Under the pieces are notes generated by a model, which was not told the DNA's origin, ran no database searches, and saw nothing but the letters and a program-made list of their open reading frames with translations. DNA of 7,387 nucleotides from Acidimicrobiia bacterium (GTDB taxonomy: Bacteria; Actinomycetota; Acidimicrobiia; Acidimicrobiales; JACDCH01): positions 1 through 7,387 of the forward strand of contig JACDCH010000650.1 of NCBI GenBank assembly GCA_013694495.1, read 5' to 3'. A program made the position numbers and the translations under genes. Below, piece by piece: positions 1 through 5,612 of the stretch (position 1 is its first letter; every line of letters starts with the position of its first letter).

Positions 1-583
1 CGGCCACGCCGATCGTGTCGGCGATGGCCACCTCGGCCGCGCCGGCGGCGGCGGCCCGCCTGGCGATCTCCACCACCCGGGCAACGGGCACCTCGCCCTC
101 GTAGGGGCAGCCGAACGACGTCGAGACGGTGAGGGTGGCCCGGATCCCGGCGTCGACGGCCAGCGGGGCGAGCTCCTCGAACACAGCCACGGTCTCGTCG
201 GAGGTCGCCCCCTGGTTGCGCCGGCCGAACGTGTCGCTGGCGACGGCCACGACGTTGATCTCGGTCACGCCGGCCTCGGCCGCCCGGTCGAAGCCCCGGC
301 GGTTCAGCACGAGCCCGATGTAGGTGACGCCGTCGACGGCGGGCAGCCCCGCCAGCACCGCCTCGGCGTCGGCCATCTGGGGGACCCGGGCCGGGTTGAC
401 GAACGAGCACACCTCGACCCGGCGGGCGCCGGCGGCCACGACCCGGTGGATGAGCTCGAGCTTGGCGTCGGTGCCGAGCACGACGTCCTCGGCCTGCAGC
501 CCGTCCCGGGGCGAGACCTCGACGATTTCCACGGCGCGTCTGTCCACGGCGACGCAGTCTCGCGGGCGCGGCGCGCTCGGCAT
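1..583 (-). CDS. Hydroxymethylglutaryl-CoA lyase, N-terminal part (runs off the left edge)
   Basis: Predicted to cleave 3-hydroxy-3-methylglutaryl-CoA to acetyl-CoA and acetoacetate in the cytoplasm (bacterial mvaB type, TIM-barrel HMGL family). Only the first 194 codons are here; the family is about 300 residues. I translated the minus strand: ATG at 583-581, then SPRDGLQAE at residues 24-32, VEVCSFVNP at 56-64, PQMAD at 68-72, a TFGCPYEGE-like segment and finally DTIGVA at the window edge. Arg26, Asp27 and Glu57 keep the same spacing as Arg41, Asp42 and Glu72 of human HMGCL. The later metal-binding His pair and the C-terminal Cys loop lie outside the window. The ATG is chosen because it overlaps the upstream stop by one base (TGATG), indicating coupled translation. 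A GTG at 532-530, just before the conserved core, is a less likely start. A related DRE-TIM lyase is possible, but the GCPYEG motif favours HMG-CoA lyase. Confidence 0.88.
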   Translation of the reverse strand, partial: MPSAPRPRDCVAVDRRAVEIVEVSPRDGLQAEDVVLGTDAKLELIHRVVAAGARRVEVCSFVNPARVPQMADAEAVLAGLPAVDGVTYIGLVLNRRGFDRAAEAGVTEINVVAVASDTFGRRNQGATSDETVAVFEELAPLAVDAGIRATLTVSTSFGCPYEGEVPVARVVEIARRAAAAGAAEVAIADTIGVA

Positions 584-1137
584 CAGCGGCCGGAGCGGGC
601 GAGCAGCGCCGCCCACGGGTCGCCGGCGGGCGGCTCGGTGGCCGGGCCGAACCAGCCGTCGGTCGCCAGGTAGAGCCGCTCGCACACCTCGGCCGGCGGG
701 TCGAGCGGTTGCTGCAGGCCGGCGGCGATGTCGTGGGCGTGGAGGATGAGCTCGTGGGTGCCGCGGGCGGCGAAGTCGTCGGGGCCGCCGGCCCTCGCGT
801 TCGGCTTGGGTCGGAGCACGGCGCGGGTCTCGGGCGGGGCGACCCGGATCGTGGCCGAGAGCATCGTCGTGACGGCCCGCAGGCCGTCGACCATGTCGGA
901 CGGTCCTGCCTCGGGGAGGGCGTGGAGCTCGCCGAACGGCGGGTACTCGTCGAGCCGCCGCGACCCGAGGAACAGCGCGTACGAGAACACGCAGTCGATG
1001 GTGTGGTCGGCCGTGGTGAGGCAGCTCCACTCGAGCGTCCCCGCCGGCACCGACCAGTCCTCCTCGACCGCGCCGTGCCAGTTCGCGAGCACGAGGGCGC
1101 TGACGAGGTCGAGGTCGTCGACGGTGAAGAGCCCCAT
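583..1137 (-). CDS. DinB / mycothiol-dependent maleylpyruvate isomerase-like metal-binding protein
   Basis: A 184-residue four-helix-bundle protein of the DinB/MDMPI N-terminal superfamily, a group of mostly uncharacterised metal-dependent thiol transferases and isomerases in actinobacteria. His45 (in TTADHTID), Glu129 and His133 (in HELILHAHD) match in order and spacing the zinc ligands His52, Glu144 and His148 known from Corynebacterium glutamicum maleylpyruvate isomerase, so metal binding is likely retained. The C-terminal SCP2-like domain of true maleylpyruvate isomerase is absent, so that exact reaction should not be assumed. No signal peptide or membrane segment is visible. The start ATG at 1137-1135 has no clear Shine-Dalgarno, but a CACGAT -10-like hexamer lies 8 nt upstream. 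It is the first gene of a two-gene minus-strand unit and its TGA overlaps the lyase ATG. The physiological substrate is unknown. Confidence 0.82.
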   Translation of the reverse strand: MGLFTVDDLDLVSALVLANWHGAVEEDWSVPAGTLEWSCLTTADHTIDCVFSYALFLGSRRLDEYPPFGELHALPEAGPSDMVDGLRAVTTMLSATIRVAPPETRAVLRPKPNARAGGPDDFAARGTHELILHAHDIAAGLQQPLDPPAEVCERLYLATDGWFGPATEPPAGDPWAALLARSGR

Positions 1138-1145
1138 GGCCCGCC

Positions 1146-1151
1146 ATCGTG
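1146..1151 (-). promoter_or_regulatory. Possible -10 element for the minus-strand DinB-like gene
   Basis: Read on the minus strand this is CACGAT, followed by GGCGGGCC and the ATG at 1137. It fits the loose actinobacterial -10 pattern (A at position 2, T at position 6) placed so that transcription would begin at or next to the start codon, giving a leaderless mRNA. There is no obvious -35 box. It overlaps the GTG at 1149 that opens the longest frame of the plus-strand oxygenase. This is inference from spacing only. Confidence 0.35.
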
Positions 1152-2186
1152 CCAGGCTCGTCCGCCGTGCCGCCCGTGCCGCCCGTGCCGCCCGTGCCGC
1201 CCGCGCCGCTCGAGGTGCCCGAGCCGCCGACGGTGCCCGTGGTCGACCTCAGCCACCCGGCGGACGCCGCCGCCGGCGCCATCGACGAGGCGTGCCGGTC
1301 GAACGGGTTCTTCTACGTCGTCGGCCACGGCGTCGACCCGGGGCTCGCCGACGCCCTCGACGCCTCGGCCCGGGCGTTCTTCGCCCGCCCGGACGAGGAG
1401 AAGGCCGAGATCGAAATGGCCCGGGGAGGGCGCGCCTGGCGCGGCTGGTTCCCGCTCGGCGACGAGCTCACGGCCGGGGTGCCCGACGCCAAGGAGGGCC
1501 TCTACTTCGGCGCCGAGCTCGGGCCCCGCCATCCGCGCGTCGTCGCCGGCGTGCCACTGCACGGCGCCAACCTGTTCCCGGCCGAGCCGGCGGGGCTGCG
1601 TCCCGCAGTGCTGGCGTGGATCGACGCCATGACCCTTCTCGGGCACCGGCTGGCCTCGCTCGTGGCCCGGGCTCTCGGCCTCCCACCGGGGTGGTTCGAC
1701 GAGCACCTCACTGCCGACCCCACCCTGCTGTTCCGCATCTTCCGCTACCCGCCCTCGCCCACCGAGGGCTGGGGCGTCGCGGAGCACACGGACTACGGCT
1801 TGCTCACGATCCTCCACCAGGACGACCTCGGCGGCCTCGAGGTGCACACCCCCGCCGGCTGGGTGGCGGCCCCACCGCTGCCGGGCTCGTTCGTGGTCAA
1901 CCTCGGCGACATGCTCGACCGCATGACCGGCGGGCGCTACCGGTCGACGCCCCATCGCGTCCGCAACCGCAGCGGCGCCGACCGCCTGTCGATGCCGTTC
2001 TTCTTCGACCCGTCCTGGGACGCCGAGGTGCGCCCCCTCCCGCTCGACGGCTCGCCCGCCCCCGACGACGCCGCCACCCGCTGGGACGGCACCAGCCTCC
2101 AGTCACTGACCGGCACCTACGGCGACCACCTCCTCGCCAAGGTCACCAAGGTCTTCCCCCACCTCGCCGACCCGCACTGGGGGTAG
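1149..2186 (+). CDS. Isopenicillin N synthase-like 2-oxoglutarate/Fe(II)-dependent oxygenase
   Basis: A cytoplasmic non-heme iron oxygenase of the IPNS/2OG-Fe(II) family, 345 residues from the longest start. An N-terminal DIOX_N-type region (VPVVDLS, then NGFFYVVGHGV) is followed by the double-stranded beta-helix core. Iron ligands are His213 and Asp215 (EHTDYG) and His269 (STPHRVRN). Arg279 and Ser281 (RLS) are the expected 2-oxoglutarate carboxylate clamp, so it should be active as a 2OG hydroxylase or desaturase; the substrate is not predictable. The start is uncertain. GTG 1149 leaves only 11 bp to the divergent gene, lacks a well-spaced Shine-Dalgarno, and adds a Pro-rich VPP-repeat leader that homologues normally lack. 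In-frame GTGs at 1215 and 1233 would start the protein right before VPVVDLS, as is usual for the family. The next gene follows after 28 nt on the same strand, suggesting an operon. Confidence 0.9.
   Translation: MPGSSAVPPVPPVPPVPPAPLEVPEPPTVPVVDLSHPADAAAGAIDEACRSNGFFYVVGHGVDPGLADALDASARAFFARPDEEKAEIEMARGGRAWRGWFPLGDELTAGVPDAKEGLYFGAELGPRHPRVVAGVPLHGANLFPAEPAGLRPAVLAWIDAMTLLGHRLASLVARALGLPPGWFDEHLTADPTLLFRIFRYPPSPTEGWGVAEHTDYGLLTILHQDDLGGLEVHTPAGWVAAPPLPGSFVVNLGDMLDRMTGGRYRSTPHRVRNRSGADRLSMPFFFDPSWDAEVRPLPLDGSPAPDDAATRWDGTSLQSLTGTYGDHLLAKVTKVFPHLADPHWG
1167..1202 (+). repeat. Four perfect tandem copies of a 9-bp unit (GTGCCGCCC)
   Basis: GTGCCGCCC occurs four times head to tail, followed by a degenerate GCGCCGCTC. 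In the oxygenase frame it encodes Val-Pro-Pro repeats near the extreme N-terminus. If the oxygenase really starts at 1215 or 1233, the array is not translated and lies between the two divergent genes, where copy-number change could alter promoter spacing. The repeat is read directly from the sequence; any function is inference. Confidence 0.9.
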
Positions 2187-2200
2187 CAGCGGGAGCGTGT

Positions 2201-2207
2201 GGGAGGG
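2201..2207 (+). promoter_or_regulatory. Ribosome binding site that decides the start of the luciferase-like gene
   Basis: GGGAGGG stands 7 nt before GTG 2215, an ideal Shine-Dalgarno distance. The longer in-frame GTG at 2197 has a GGGAG only 1 nt upstream and would place this motif inside the coding region. GTG 2215 also gives an N-terminus (MEFHLFLP) that enters the first beta strand at once, as is typical of the family. Confidence 0.7.
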
Positions 2208-2214
2208 TGCGGCG

Positions 2215-3090
2215 GTGGAGTTCCACCTCTTCCTGCCGCAGATGCGGATGACGCTCGACCAGCTCGTCGAGCGGGCCGTCGCCGCCGAGGCGGCCGGCTT
2301 CGGGGGCATCGCGCTGATGGACCACCTGGCGCCGCCGATGGCCGACGACCAGGCCATGTACGAGGCGATGGTCACCGCGACGTGGCTGGCGGCCCGCACC
2401 GAGGCGCTGACGGTCGGGCACCTCGTGCTGTGTGACGCCTTCCGGCACCCGGCGCTGCTCGCCCGCCAGGCCGTCACCCTCGACCACGCCTCCGGCGGCC
2501 GCTTCGAGCTCGGCATCGGGTGGGGGTCCGTGCCCACCGAGCACGCCACGTTCGGCGTCGGCTCGCAGGAGCCCAAGGTCCGCGTGGCCCGCCTGCGCGA
2601 GACGCTCGAGGTCCTCCGGCTCCTGTGGTCCGGCGAGGTCGTGTCCTACGAGGGCGAGCACCACGCCCTCCGCGACGCCCAGCAGCGGCCGGTCCCGGCC
2701 CGGCCCATCCCGATCGTCATCGGCGGCGCCGGTCCGGCCACCCGCCGCCTCGTCGCCGAGCATGCCGAGTGGTGGAACGTGCCGGTCCACCGCCTCGACG
2801 TGCTCGACGAATCCGGCGGGACGCACGGCGCCGCCCGGGTGTCGGTGCAGCAGATGGTGGCGCTCGTGCCGTCGGAGGCAGCCCGGGCCGACGTCGAGAC
2901 GACGGCGCGGCGCCGGTTCGGCGGCATGGCCGCCAGTGGCGGGTTGGTGATCGGCGACGCCGCCGAGCTGCGCGCCCACTTCGACGCGCTGGCCGATCGG
3001 GGCGTCGAGCGGACGTACGCATGGTTCGCCGACTTCGCGCCGCCGGCCACCCTGGCGGCGTTCAGCGAGGTCGTCGCCCGGTTCCCGTGA
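2215..3090 (+). CDS. LLM-class F420-dependent oxidoreductase (luciferase-like monooxygenase family)
   Basis: A 291-residue TIM-barrel flavin/deazaflavin oxidoreductase. Characteristic segments are MEFHLFLP at the N-terminus, AAGFGGIALMDHL at 26-38, the family hallmark RHPALLARQ plus ASGGRFELGIGWG at 77-104, and RPIPIVIGGAG at 163-173, a loop that contacts the cofactor phosphate in this family. The hallmark resembles actinobacterial F420 members more than FMN luciferases, so a hydride transfer or oxygenation with F420H2 is the likely chemistry; the cofactor assignment is inference and the substrate is unknown. The start GTG 2215 is preferred over GTG 2197 because of the strong Shine-Dalgarno at 2201-2207. 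The gene follows the 2OG oxygenase by 28 nt, and its TGA overlaps the acetyltransferase GTG by 4 nt, so the three are probably co-transcribed. Confidence 0.9.
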   Translation: MEFHLFLPQMRMTLDQLVERAVAAEAAGFGGIALMDHLAPPMADDQAMYEAMVTATWLAARTEALTVGHLVLCDAFRHPALLARQAVTLDHASGGRFELGIGWGSVPTEHATFGVGSQEPKVRVARLRETLEVLRLLWSGEVVSYEGEHHALRDAQQRPVPARPIPIVIGGAGPATRRLVAEHAEWWNVPVHRLDVLDESGGTHGAARVSVQQMVALVPSEAARADVETTARRRFGGMAASGGLVIGDAAELRAHFDALADRGVERTYAWFADFAPPATLAAFSEVVARFP

Positions 3091-3569
3091 TCTCGGTCTG
3101 CGGGCGAAACGACCTCACCGCCCTCGAGGCGGCGTTCAGCACGGGGCTCAACCGCTTCCACGAGCGGCGCCTCGCCGAGCAGGAGAGCGGCGCGTCGACG
3201 TACCTCGTCGCCTGGCTCGACGGCGTCCCGGTCGGCCACGTGCACCTCCTGGCCCGGTCGCGCTACCACGAGGTGCGGGTGCGGCTCGGGGACCGGCCGG
3301 AGGTCAACGCCCTGGCCGTGGCGCCCGAGCGGCGGCGGCTCGGCATCGCGAGCGTCCTGCTCGACGAGGCCGAGCGTCGAGCCGGCCCCGGACCGATCGG
3401 CCTCGCGGTCGAACCCGGCAACACCGGCGCCGTGCGGCTCTATGGAGGGCTGGGCTACGAGGAGTGGGGCGGCGGCGCCATCCTCGACGCGTGGGACCAG
3501 CTCGACGCCGATGGTGCCCCCGAGCGCCACGAGCAGGTGTGCACCTACCTCGTGAAGCACCTGCGCTGA
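3087..3569 (+). CDS. GNAT-family N-acetyltransferase
   Basis: A 160-residue acetyl-CoA-dependent acyltransferase. The first part carries beta strands typical of the fold (YLVAWLDGVPVGHVHLL, 39-55). Motif A is VNALAVAPERRRLGIASVLL at 73-92, where R-R-x-G-x-A binds the pyrophosphate of acetyl-CoA. Motif B is NTGAVRLYGGLGY at 112-124, with the Tyr of the RLYGGLGY segment in the usual general-acid region. The start is GTG 3087, which overlaps the preceding stop (GTGA), a classic translational-coupling junction; the same frame is open far upstream but only as an out-of-frame shadow of the preceding gene. Length is normal for a single-domain GNAT. The acceptor could be a small amine, an antibiotic or a protein N-terminus; nothing in the sequence decides. 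A 37-nt gap follows. Confidence 0.87.
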   Translation: MISVCGRNDLTALEAAFSTGLNRFHERRLAEQESGASTYLVAWLDGVPVGHVHLLARSRYHEVRVRLGDRPEVNALAVAPERRRLGIASVLLDEAERRAGPGPIGLAVEPGNTGAVRLYGGLGYEEWGGGAILDAWDQLDADGAPERHEQVCTYLVKHLR

Positions 3570-3606
3570 GCCGGGAACCGGGCCAAGCGCGAGGCGTCGG
3601 AACGAA

Positions 3607-3899
3607 ATGCGCCACCGCCCGGCCCGGATCCTCGGCGCGCTCCTGCTCGCAGTCATCGGCGTCTCGTTCACGTCGGCGACCCCGGCCGGTGCCTACTCGT
3701 GCGCGGCCCCCCGTCCATCGAGGCGCAGGTGGTCCGGGCCGAGGTCGCCTTCGTCGGCACCGTGGTCGACGGCGCGGTGGCCCTGCCGACGGGCGGGCTG
3801 GCGTTCGGCATCACGATCGACAAGGTGGCCGCAATCGTGGTGCTCGGCGCCCTCGTCGCCGGTGCCGCCGCCCTCGCCGGGCGGGGCGGCGCGGCGTAG
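3607..3899 (+). pseudogene. Frameshifted small exported or membrane-anchored protein of unknown function
   Basis: ATG 3607 opens a clear Sec signal peptide: RHRPAR, then the hydrophobic ILGALLLAVIGV, then TPAGA before YSCAAP (residues 30-35). Right after this, the frame becomes arginine-rich nonsense that shadows later genes. The frame starting at 3699 instead continues sensibly: SIEAQVVRAEVAFVGTVVDG, and a C-terminal hydrophobic helix (about 20 residues, AAIVVLGALVAG) before TAG at 3899. Adding one base to the six-C run at 3707-3712 joins them into a protein of about 97 residues reading YSCAAPPSIEA. It resembles actinobacterial secreted proteins with a Ser-Cys-Ala-rich mature N-terminus and a C-terminal anchor, which as I recall are longer, so the middle may also be deleted. 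It could be a real pseudogene or an error in the C run. No function is assigned. Confidence 0.6.
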
Positions 3900-3908
3900 C
3901 GCGCGACT

Positions 3909-3916
3909 AGGAAGGG
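3909..3916 (+). promoter_or_regulatory. Ribosome binding site of the MaoC-like hydratase
   Basis: AGGAAGGG lies just before ATG 3920, with its AGGA core 7 nt from the start codon. The overlapping TAGGAA at 3908-3913 also sits 6 nt before the ATG and could be a weak -10 element. The Shine-Dalgarno reading is simpler. Confidence 0.6.
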
Positions 3917-3919
3917 CGC

Positions 3920-4768
3920 ATGCCTCTCAACCCCGATGCCGTCGGTCAGCGCTCCGAGCCGGCGCGGCGCACCTGGACCTCCAAGGACTCGCTGATCTAC
4001 GCCCTCGGCGTCGGCGCCGGCCAGGAGGACCCCCTCGCCGAGCTCGAGTTCACCACCGAGAACACGAGCGGCGTGTCGCAGCGGACCCTCCCCACGATGG
4101 CCGTTGTGCTCGGGGCCGGCGGCGGTGGGTTCGACAAGATCGGGACGTTCAACCCGGCGCTGCTCGTCCACGGGGAGCAGGCCATCACCGTGCATCAGGA
4201 GATCCCGGTGGCCGGCGAGCTCGAGTCGGTCAGCGAGATCGTCGCCATGTACGACAAGGGCAAGGCCGCCGTCGTGGTCACCGAGTCGACGTCCACGCTG
4301 GTCGAGACGGGCGAGGCGCTGTTCACCTCCCGCTCCTCCGCGTTCATCCGCGGCGAGGGTGGGTGGGGCGGCGACCGGGGCCCGTCGGGCGGCTCCGTCG
4401 AGATCCCCGACAGCGACCCCGACCAGAGCATCACGATGACCACGCGCCCCGACCAGGCGCTGCTCTACCGGCTCTCGGGCGACCGGAACCCGCTGCACTC
4501 CGACCCGGCGTTCGCCGCAGCCGGCGGCTTCGACCGACCCATCCTCCACGGGTTGTGCACGTTCGGGTTCTCCGGTCGGGCCCTGCTTCGGGTGCTGGCC
4601 GGTGACGACCCCTCGCGGTTCAAGGCGATGTCGGGCCGCTTCTCGTCGCCGGTCATGCCCGGCGAGTCGCTGACCATCGACATCTGGGGCGGCACCGGCG
4701 ACGTCGTGTTCCGCACCCGGGTCGGGGACCGCGTCGTGTTCGACCAGGGCAGCGTCAGCGTCGCCTGA
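3920..4768 (+). CDS. MaoC-type (R)-specific enoyl-CoA hydratase / 3-hydroxyacyl-thioester dehydratase, double hotdog
   Basis: A 282-residue cytoplasmic hydratase-2 protein predicted to add water reversibly to trans-2-enoyl-CoA, giving (R)-3-hydroxyacyl-CoA. An N-terminal degenerate hotdog domain (about 1-150, including WTSKDSLIYALGVGAG at 19-34) precedes the catalytic C-terminal hotdog. The hydratase-2 motif YRLSGDRNPLHSDP carries the catalytic Asp188 and His193 and is followed by FDRPILHGLCTFG. Layout and motifs closely resemble, from memory, mycobacterial Rv3389c (HtdY) and the hydratase-2 part of peroxisomal multifunctional enzyme type 2, so bulky or long acyl chains are plausible substrates. 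It has a good ribosome binding site. The crotonase begins 11 nt after its stop and the CoA ligase follows, pointing to a shared acyl-CoA pathway. A C-terminal GSVSVA with no targeting signal ends the protein. Confidence 0.92.
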   Translation: MPLNPDAVGQRSEPARRTWTSKDSLIYALGVGAGQEDPLAELEFTTENTSGVSQRTLPTMAVVLGAGGGGFDKIGTFNPALLVHGEQAITVHQEIPVAGELESVSEIVAMYDKGKAAVVVTESTSTLVETGEALFTSRSSAFIRGEGGWGGDRGPSGGSVEIPDSDPDQSITMTTRPDQALLYRLSGDRNPLHSDPAFAAAGGFDRPILHGLCTFGFSGRALLRVLAGDDPSRFKAMSGRFSSPVMPGESLTIDIWGGTGDVVFRTRVGDRVVFDQGSVSVA

Positions 4769-4778
4769 CGGGCTCGGG

Positions 4779-4784
4779 GATGAT
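4779..4784 (+). promoter_or_regulatory. Possible -10 element ahead of the crotonase
   Basis: GATGAT is followed by GGCGGGC and ATG 4792. The same GATGGCGGGC-then-ATG arrangement occurs on the minus strand before the DinB-like gene at 1137. If this is a leaderless promoter, the two upstream ATGs at 4780 and 4783 are part of it and translation starts at 4792. Inference only. Confidence 0.3.
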
Positions 4785-5568
4785 GGCGGGCATGCCCGGC
4801 ACCGTCCGCTTCGAGCTCGACGACCACATCGCCACGATCACCTACGACCGTCCCGACGCGCTCAACGCGGTCAACGGCGAGCTGCGGCGCGACCTGAACG
4901 AGGCCTTCGCCCGCTTCCGCGACGACGAGGACGCCTGGGTCGCCATCGTCACCGGCGCCGGCAAGGCGTTCTGCGCCGGCGCCGACCTCCGTGACGGCGC
5001 CGGGAGCACGGGCGACTTCCCCGGCACGTTCTGGGAGAAGCCGACGACGAACTCGTTCGAGAGCGGGTGGGAGATCTTCAAGCCGGTGATCGCGGCGGTC
5101 AACGGCTACTGCCTCGGCTACGGGTTGACGCTCGTCACCTGGTGCGACTTCGTCATCGCCAGCGAGCGGGCCGAGTTCGGCTTCCCGGAGGTCACGATCG
5201 GCGTGCCGACCATCGTGGGCGCCATCCGCCTGCCGAAGCTCGTCGGGTGGCAGCCCGCCATGGAGCTGCTGCTCACCGGCGAACGCATCGGCGCCGCCCG
5301 GGCCAAGGAGATCGGCCTCGCCGGCTGGGTGGTGCCCCACGACGACCTCATGACCGAGGCGAGGCACTTGGCCGAGCGCCTCGTGCGGGCCGCCCCGCTC
5401 GCGGCCCGGGCGACGAAGGAGGTGGCGGTGCGGACCCAGTCGATGTCGACCGTGGAGGCCATCCGCTTCGGCGAGACGATGCGCAGGGTCGCCGGCGGCA
5501 CCGAGGACGCGGCCGAGGGGTTGCGGGCCGCCGCCGAGGGCCGGACCCCGGTGTGGCGGGGCCGGTAG
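4780..5568 (+). CDS. Enoyl-CoA hydratase/isomerase-family protein (crotonase) with altered active site
   Basis: A crotonase-fold acyl-CoA enzyme, 262 residues from the first ATG. Family marks are DRPDALNAVN at 23-32, the first oxyanion-hole segment KAFCAGADL at 62-70, AAVNGYCLGYGLTLV at 105-119, CDFVIAS at 122-128, FGFPEVTIGV at 133-142, and an AARAKEIGLAGWVVP-like stretch. Compared with rat mitochondrial hydratase, Glu164 is present (Glu137) but Glu144 is replaced by Thr117 and the central Gly of the second oxyanion loop by Tyr114. Simple syn-hydration is therefore doubtful; isomerase, thioesterase, dehydratase or C-C cleavage activity is possible. Starts at 4780, 4783 and 4792 are all in frame. 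None has a well-placed Shine-Dalgarno; 4792 has a -10-like context. It sits between the MaoC hydratase and the CoA ligase on the same strand. Confidence 0.9.
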   Translation: MMAGMPGTVRFELDDHIATITYDRPDALNAVNGELRRDLNEAFARFRDDEDAWVAIVTGAGKAFCAGADLRDGAGSTGDFPGTFWEKPTTNSFESGWEIFKPVIAAVNGYCLGYGLTLVTWCDFVIASERAEFGFPEVTIGVPTIVGAIRLPKLVGWQPAMELLLTGERIGAARAKEIGLAGWVVPHDDLMTEARHLAERLVRAAPLAARATKEVAVRTQSMSTVEAIRFGETMRRVAGGTEDAAEGLRAAAEGRTPVWRGR

Positions 5569-5569
5569 G

Positions 5570-5598
5570 GGCGCCGCCGCGGCGCCGCCCTGCGGCGC
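5570..5598 (+). repeat. Three-arm GC-rich inverted repeat that can form two alternative hairpins
   Basis: GGCGCCGC (5570-5577) is complementary to GCGGCGCC (5579-5586), and GCGCCGC (5582-5588) is complementary to GCGGCGC (5592-5598) across a CCT loop. The middle arm is shared, so the two hairpins exclude each other. The element fills most of the 44-nt gap before the acyl-CoA synthetase. There is no T tract, so it is not a standard intrinsic terminator. The complementarity is seen directly; a regulatory role is speculative in such GC-rich DNA. Confidence 0.5.
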
Positions 5599-5600
5599 GG

Positions 5601-5606
5601 TAGAAC
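5601..5606 (+). promoter_or_regulatory. Possible -10 element of a leaderless acyl-CoA synthetase transcript
   Basis: TAGAAC is followed by six bases and then ATG 5613. It is close to the actinobacterial -10 pattern TAnnnT at the distance expected when transcription starts at the start codon. There is no Shine-Dalgarno in front of this ATG, which supports the idea, and there is no recognisable -35 box. Confidence 0.4.
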
Positions 5607-5612
5607 CCGCTC

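Noticed and set aside
728..2251. 507-residue plus-strand frame crossing the divergent gene boundary
   Set aside because: Arg/Pro/Gly-rich low-complexity translation that shadows the DinB-like gene and the 2OG oxygenase; no motifs.
2143..3671. Long minus-strand frames opposite the luciferase-like and GNAT genes
   Set aside because: The plus-strand genes carry full catalytic motifs, while these frames show only repetitive composition.
3706..3714. Programmed -1 frameshift joining the two halves of the exported protein
   Set aside because: After a -1 slip the A-site codon CGT would have to be read as CCG, which does not fit a canonical X-XXY-YYZ slippery heptamer, and no strong downstream structure is obvious; an indel in the C run is simpler.
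3607..4605. 332-residue protein reading on from the signal peptide
   Set aside because: Beyond about residue 35 the frame is Arg/Pro-rich and overlaps the entire start of the MaoC hydratase in another frame.
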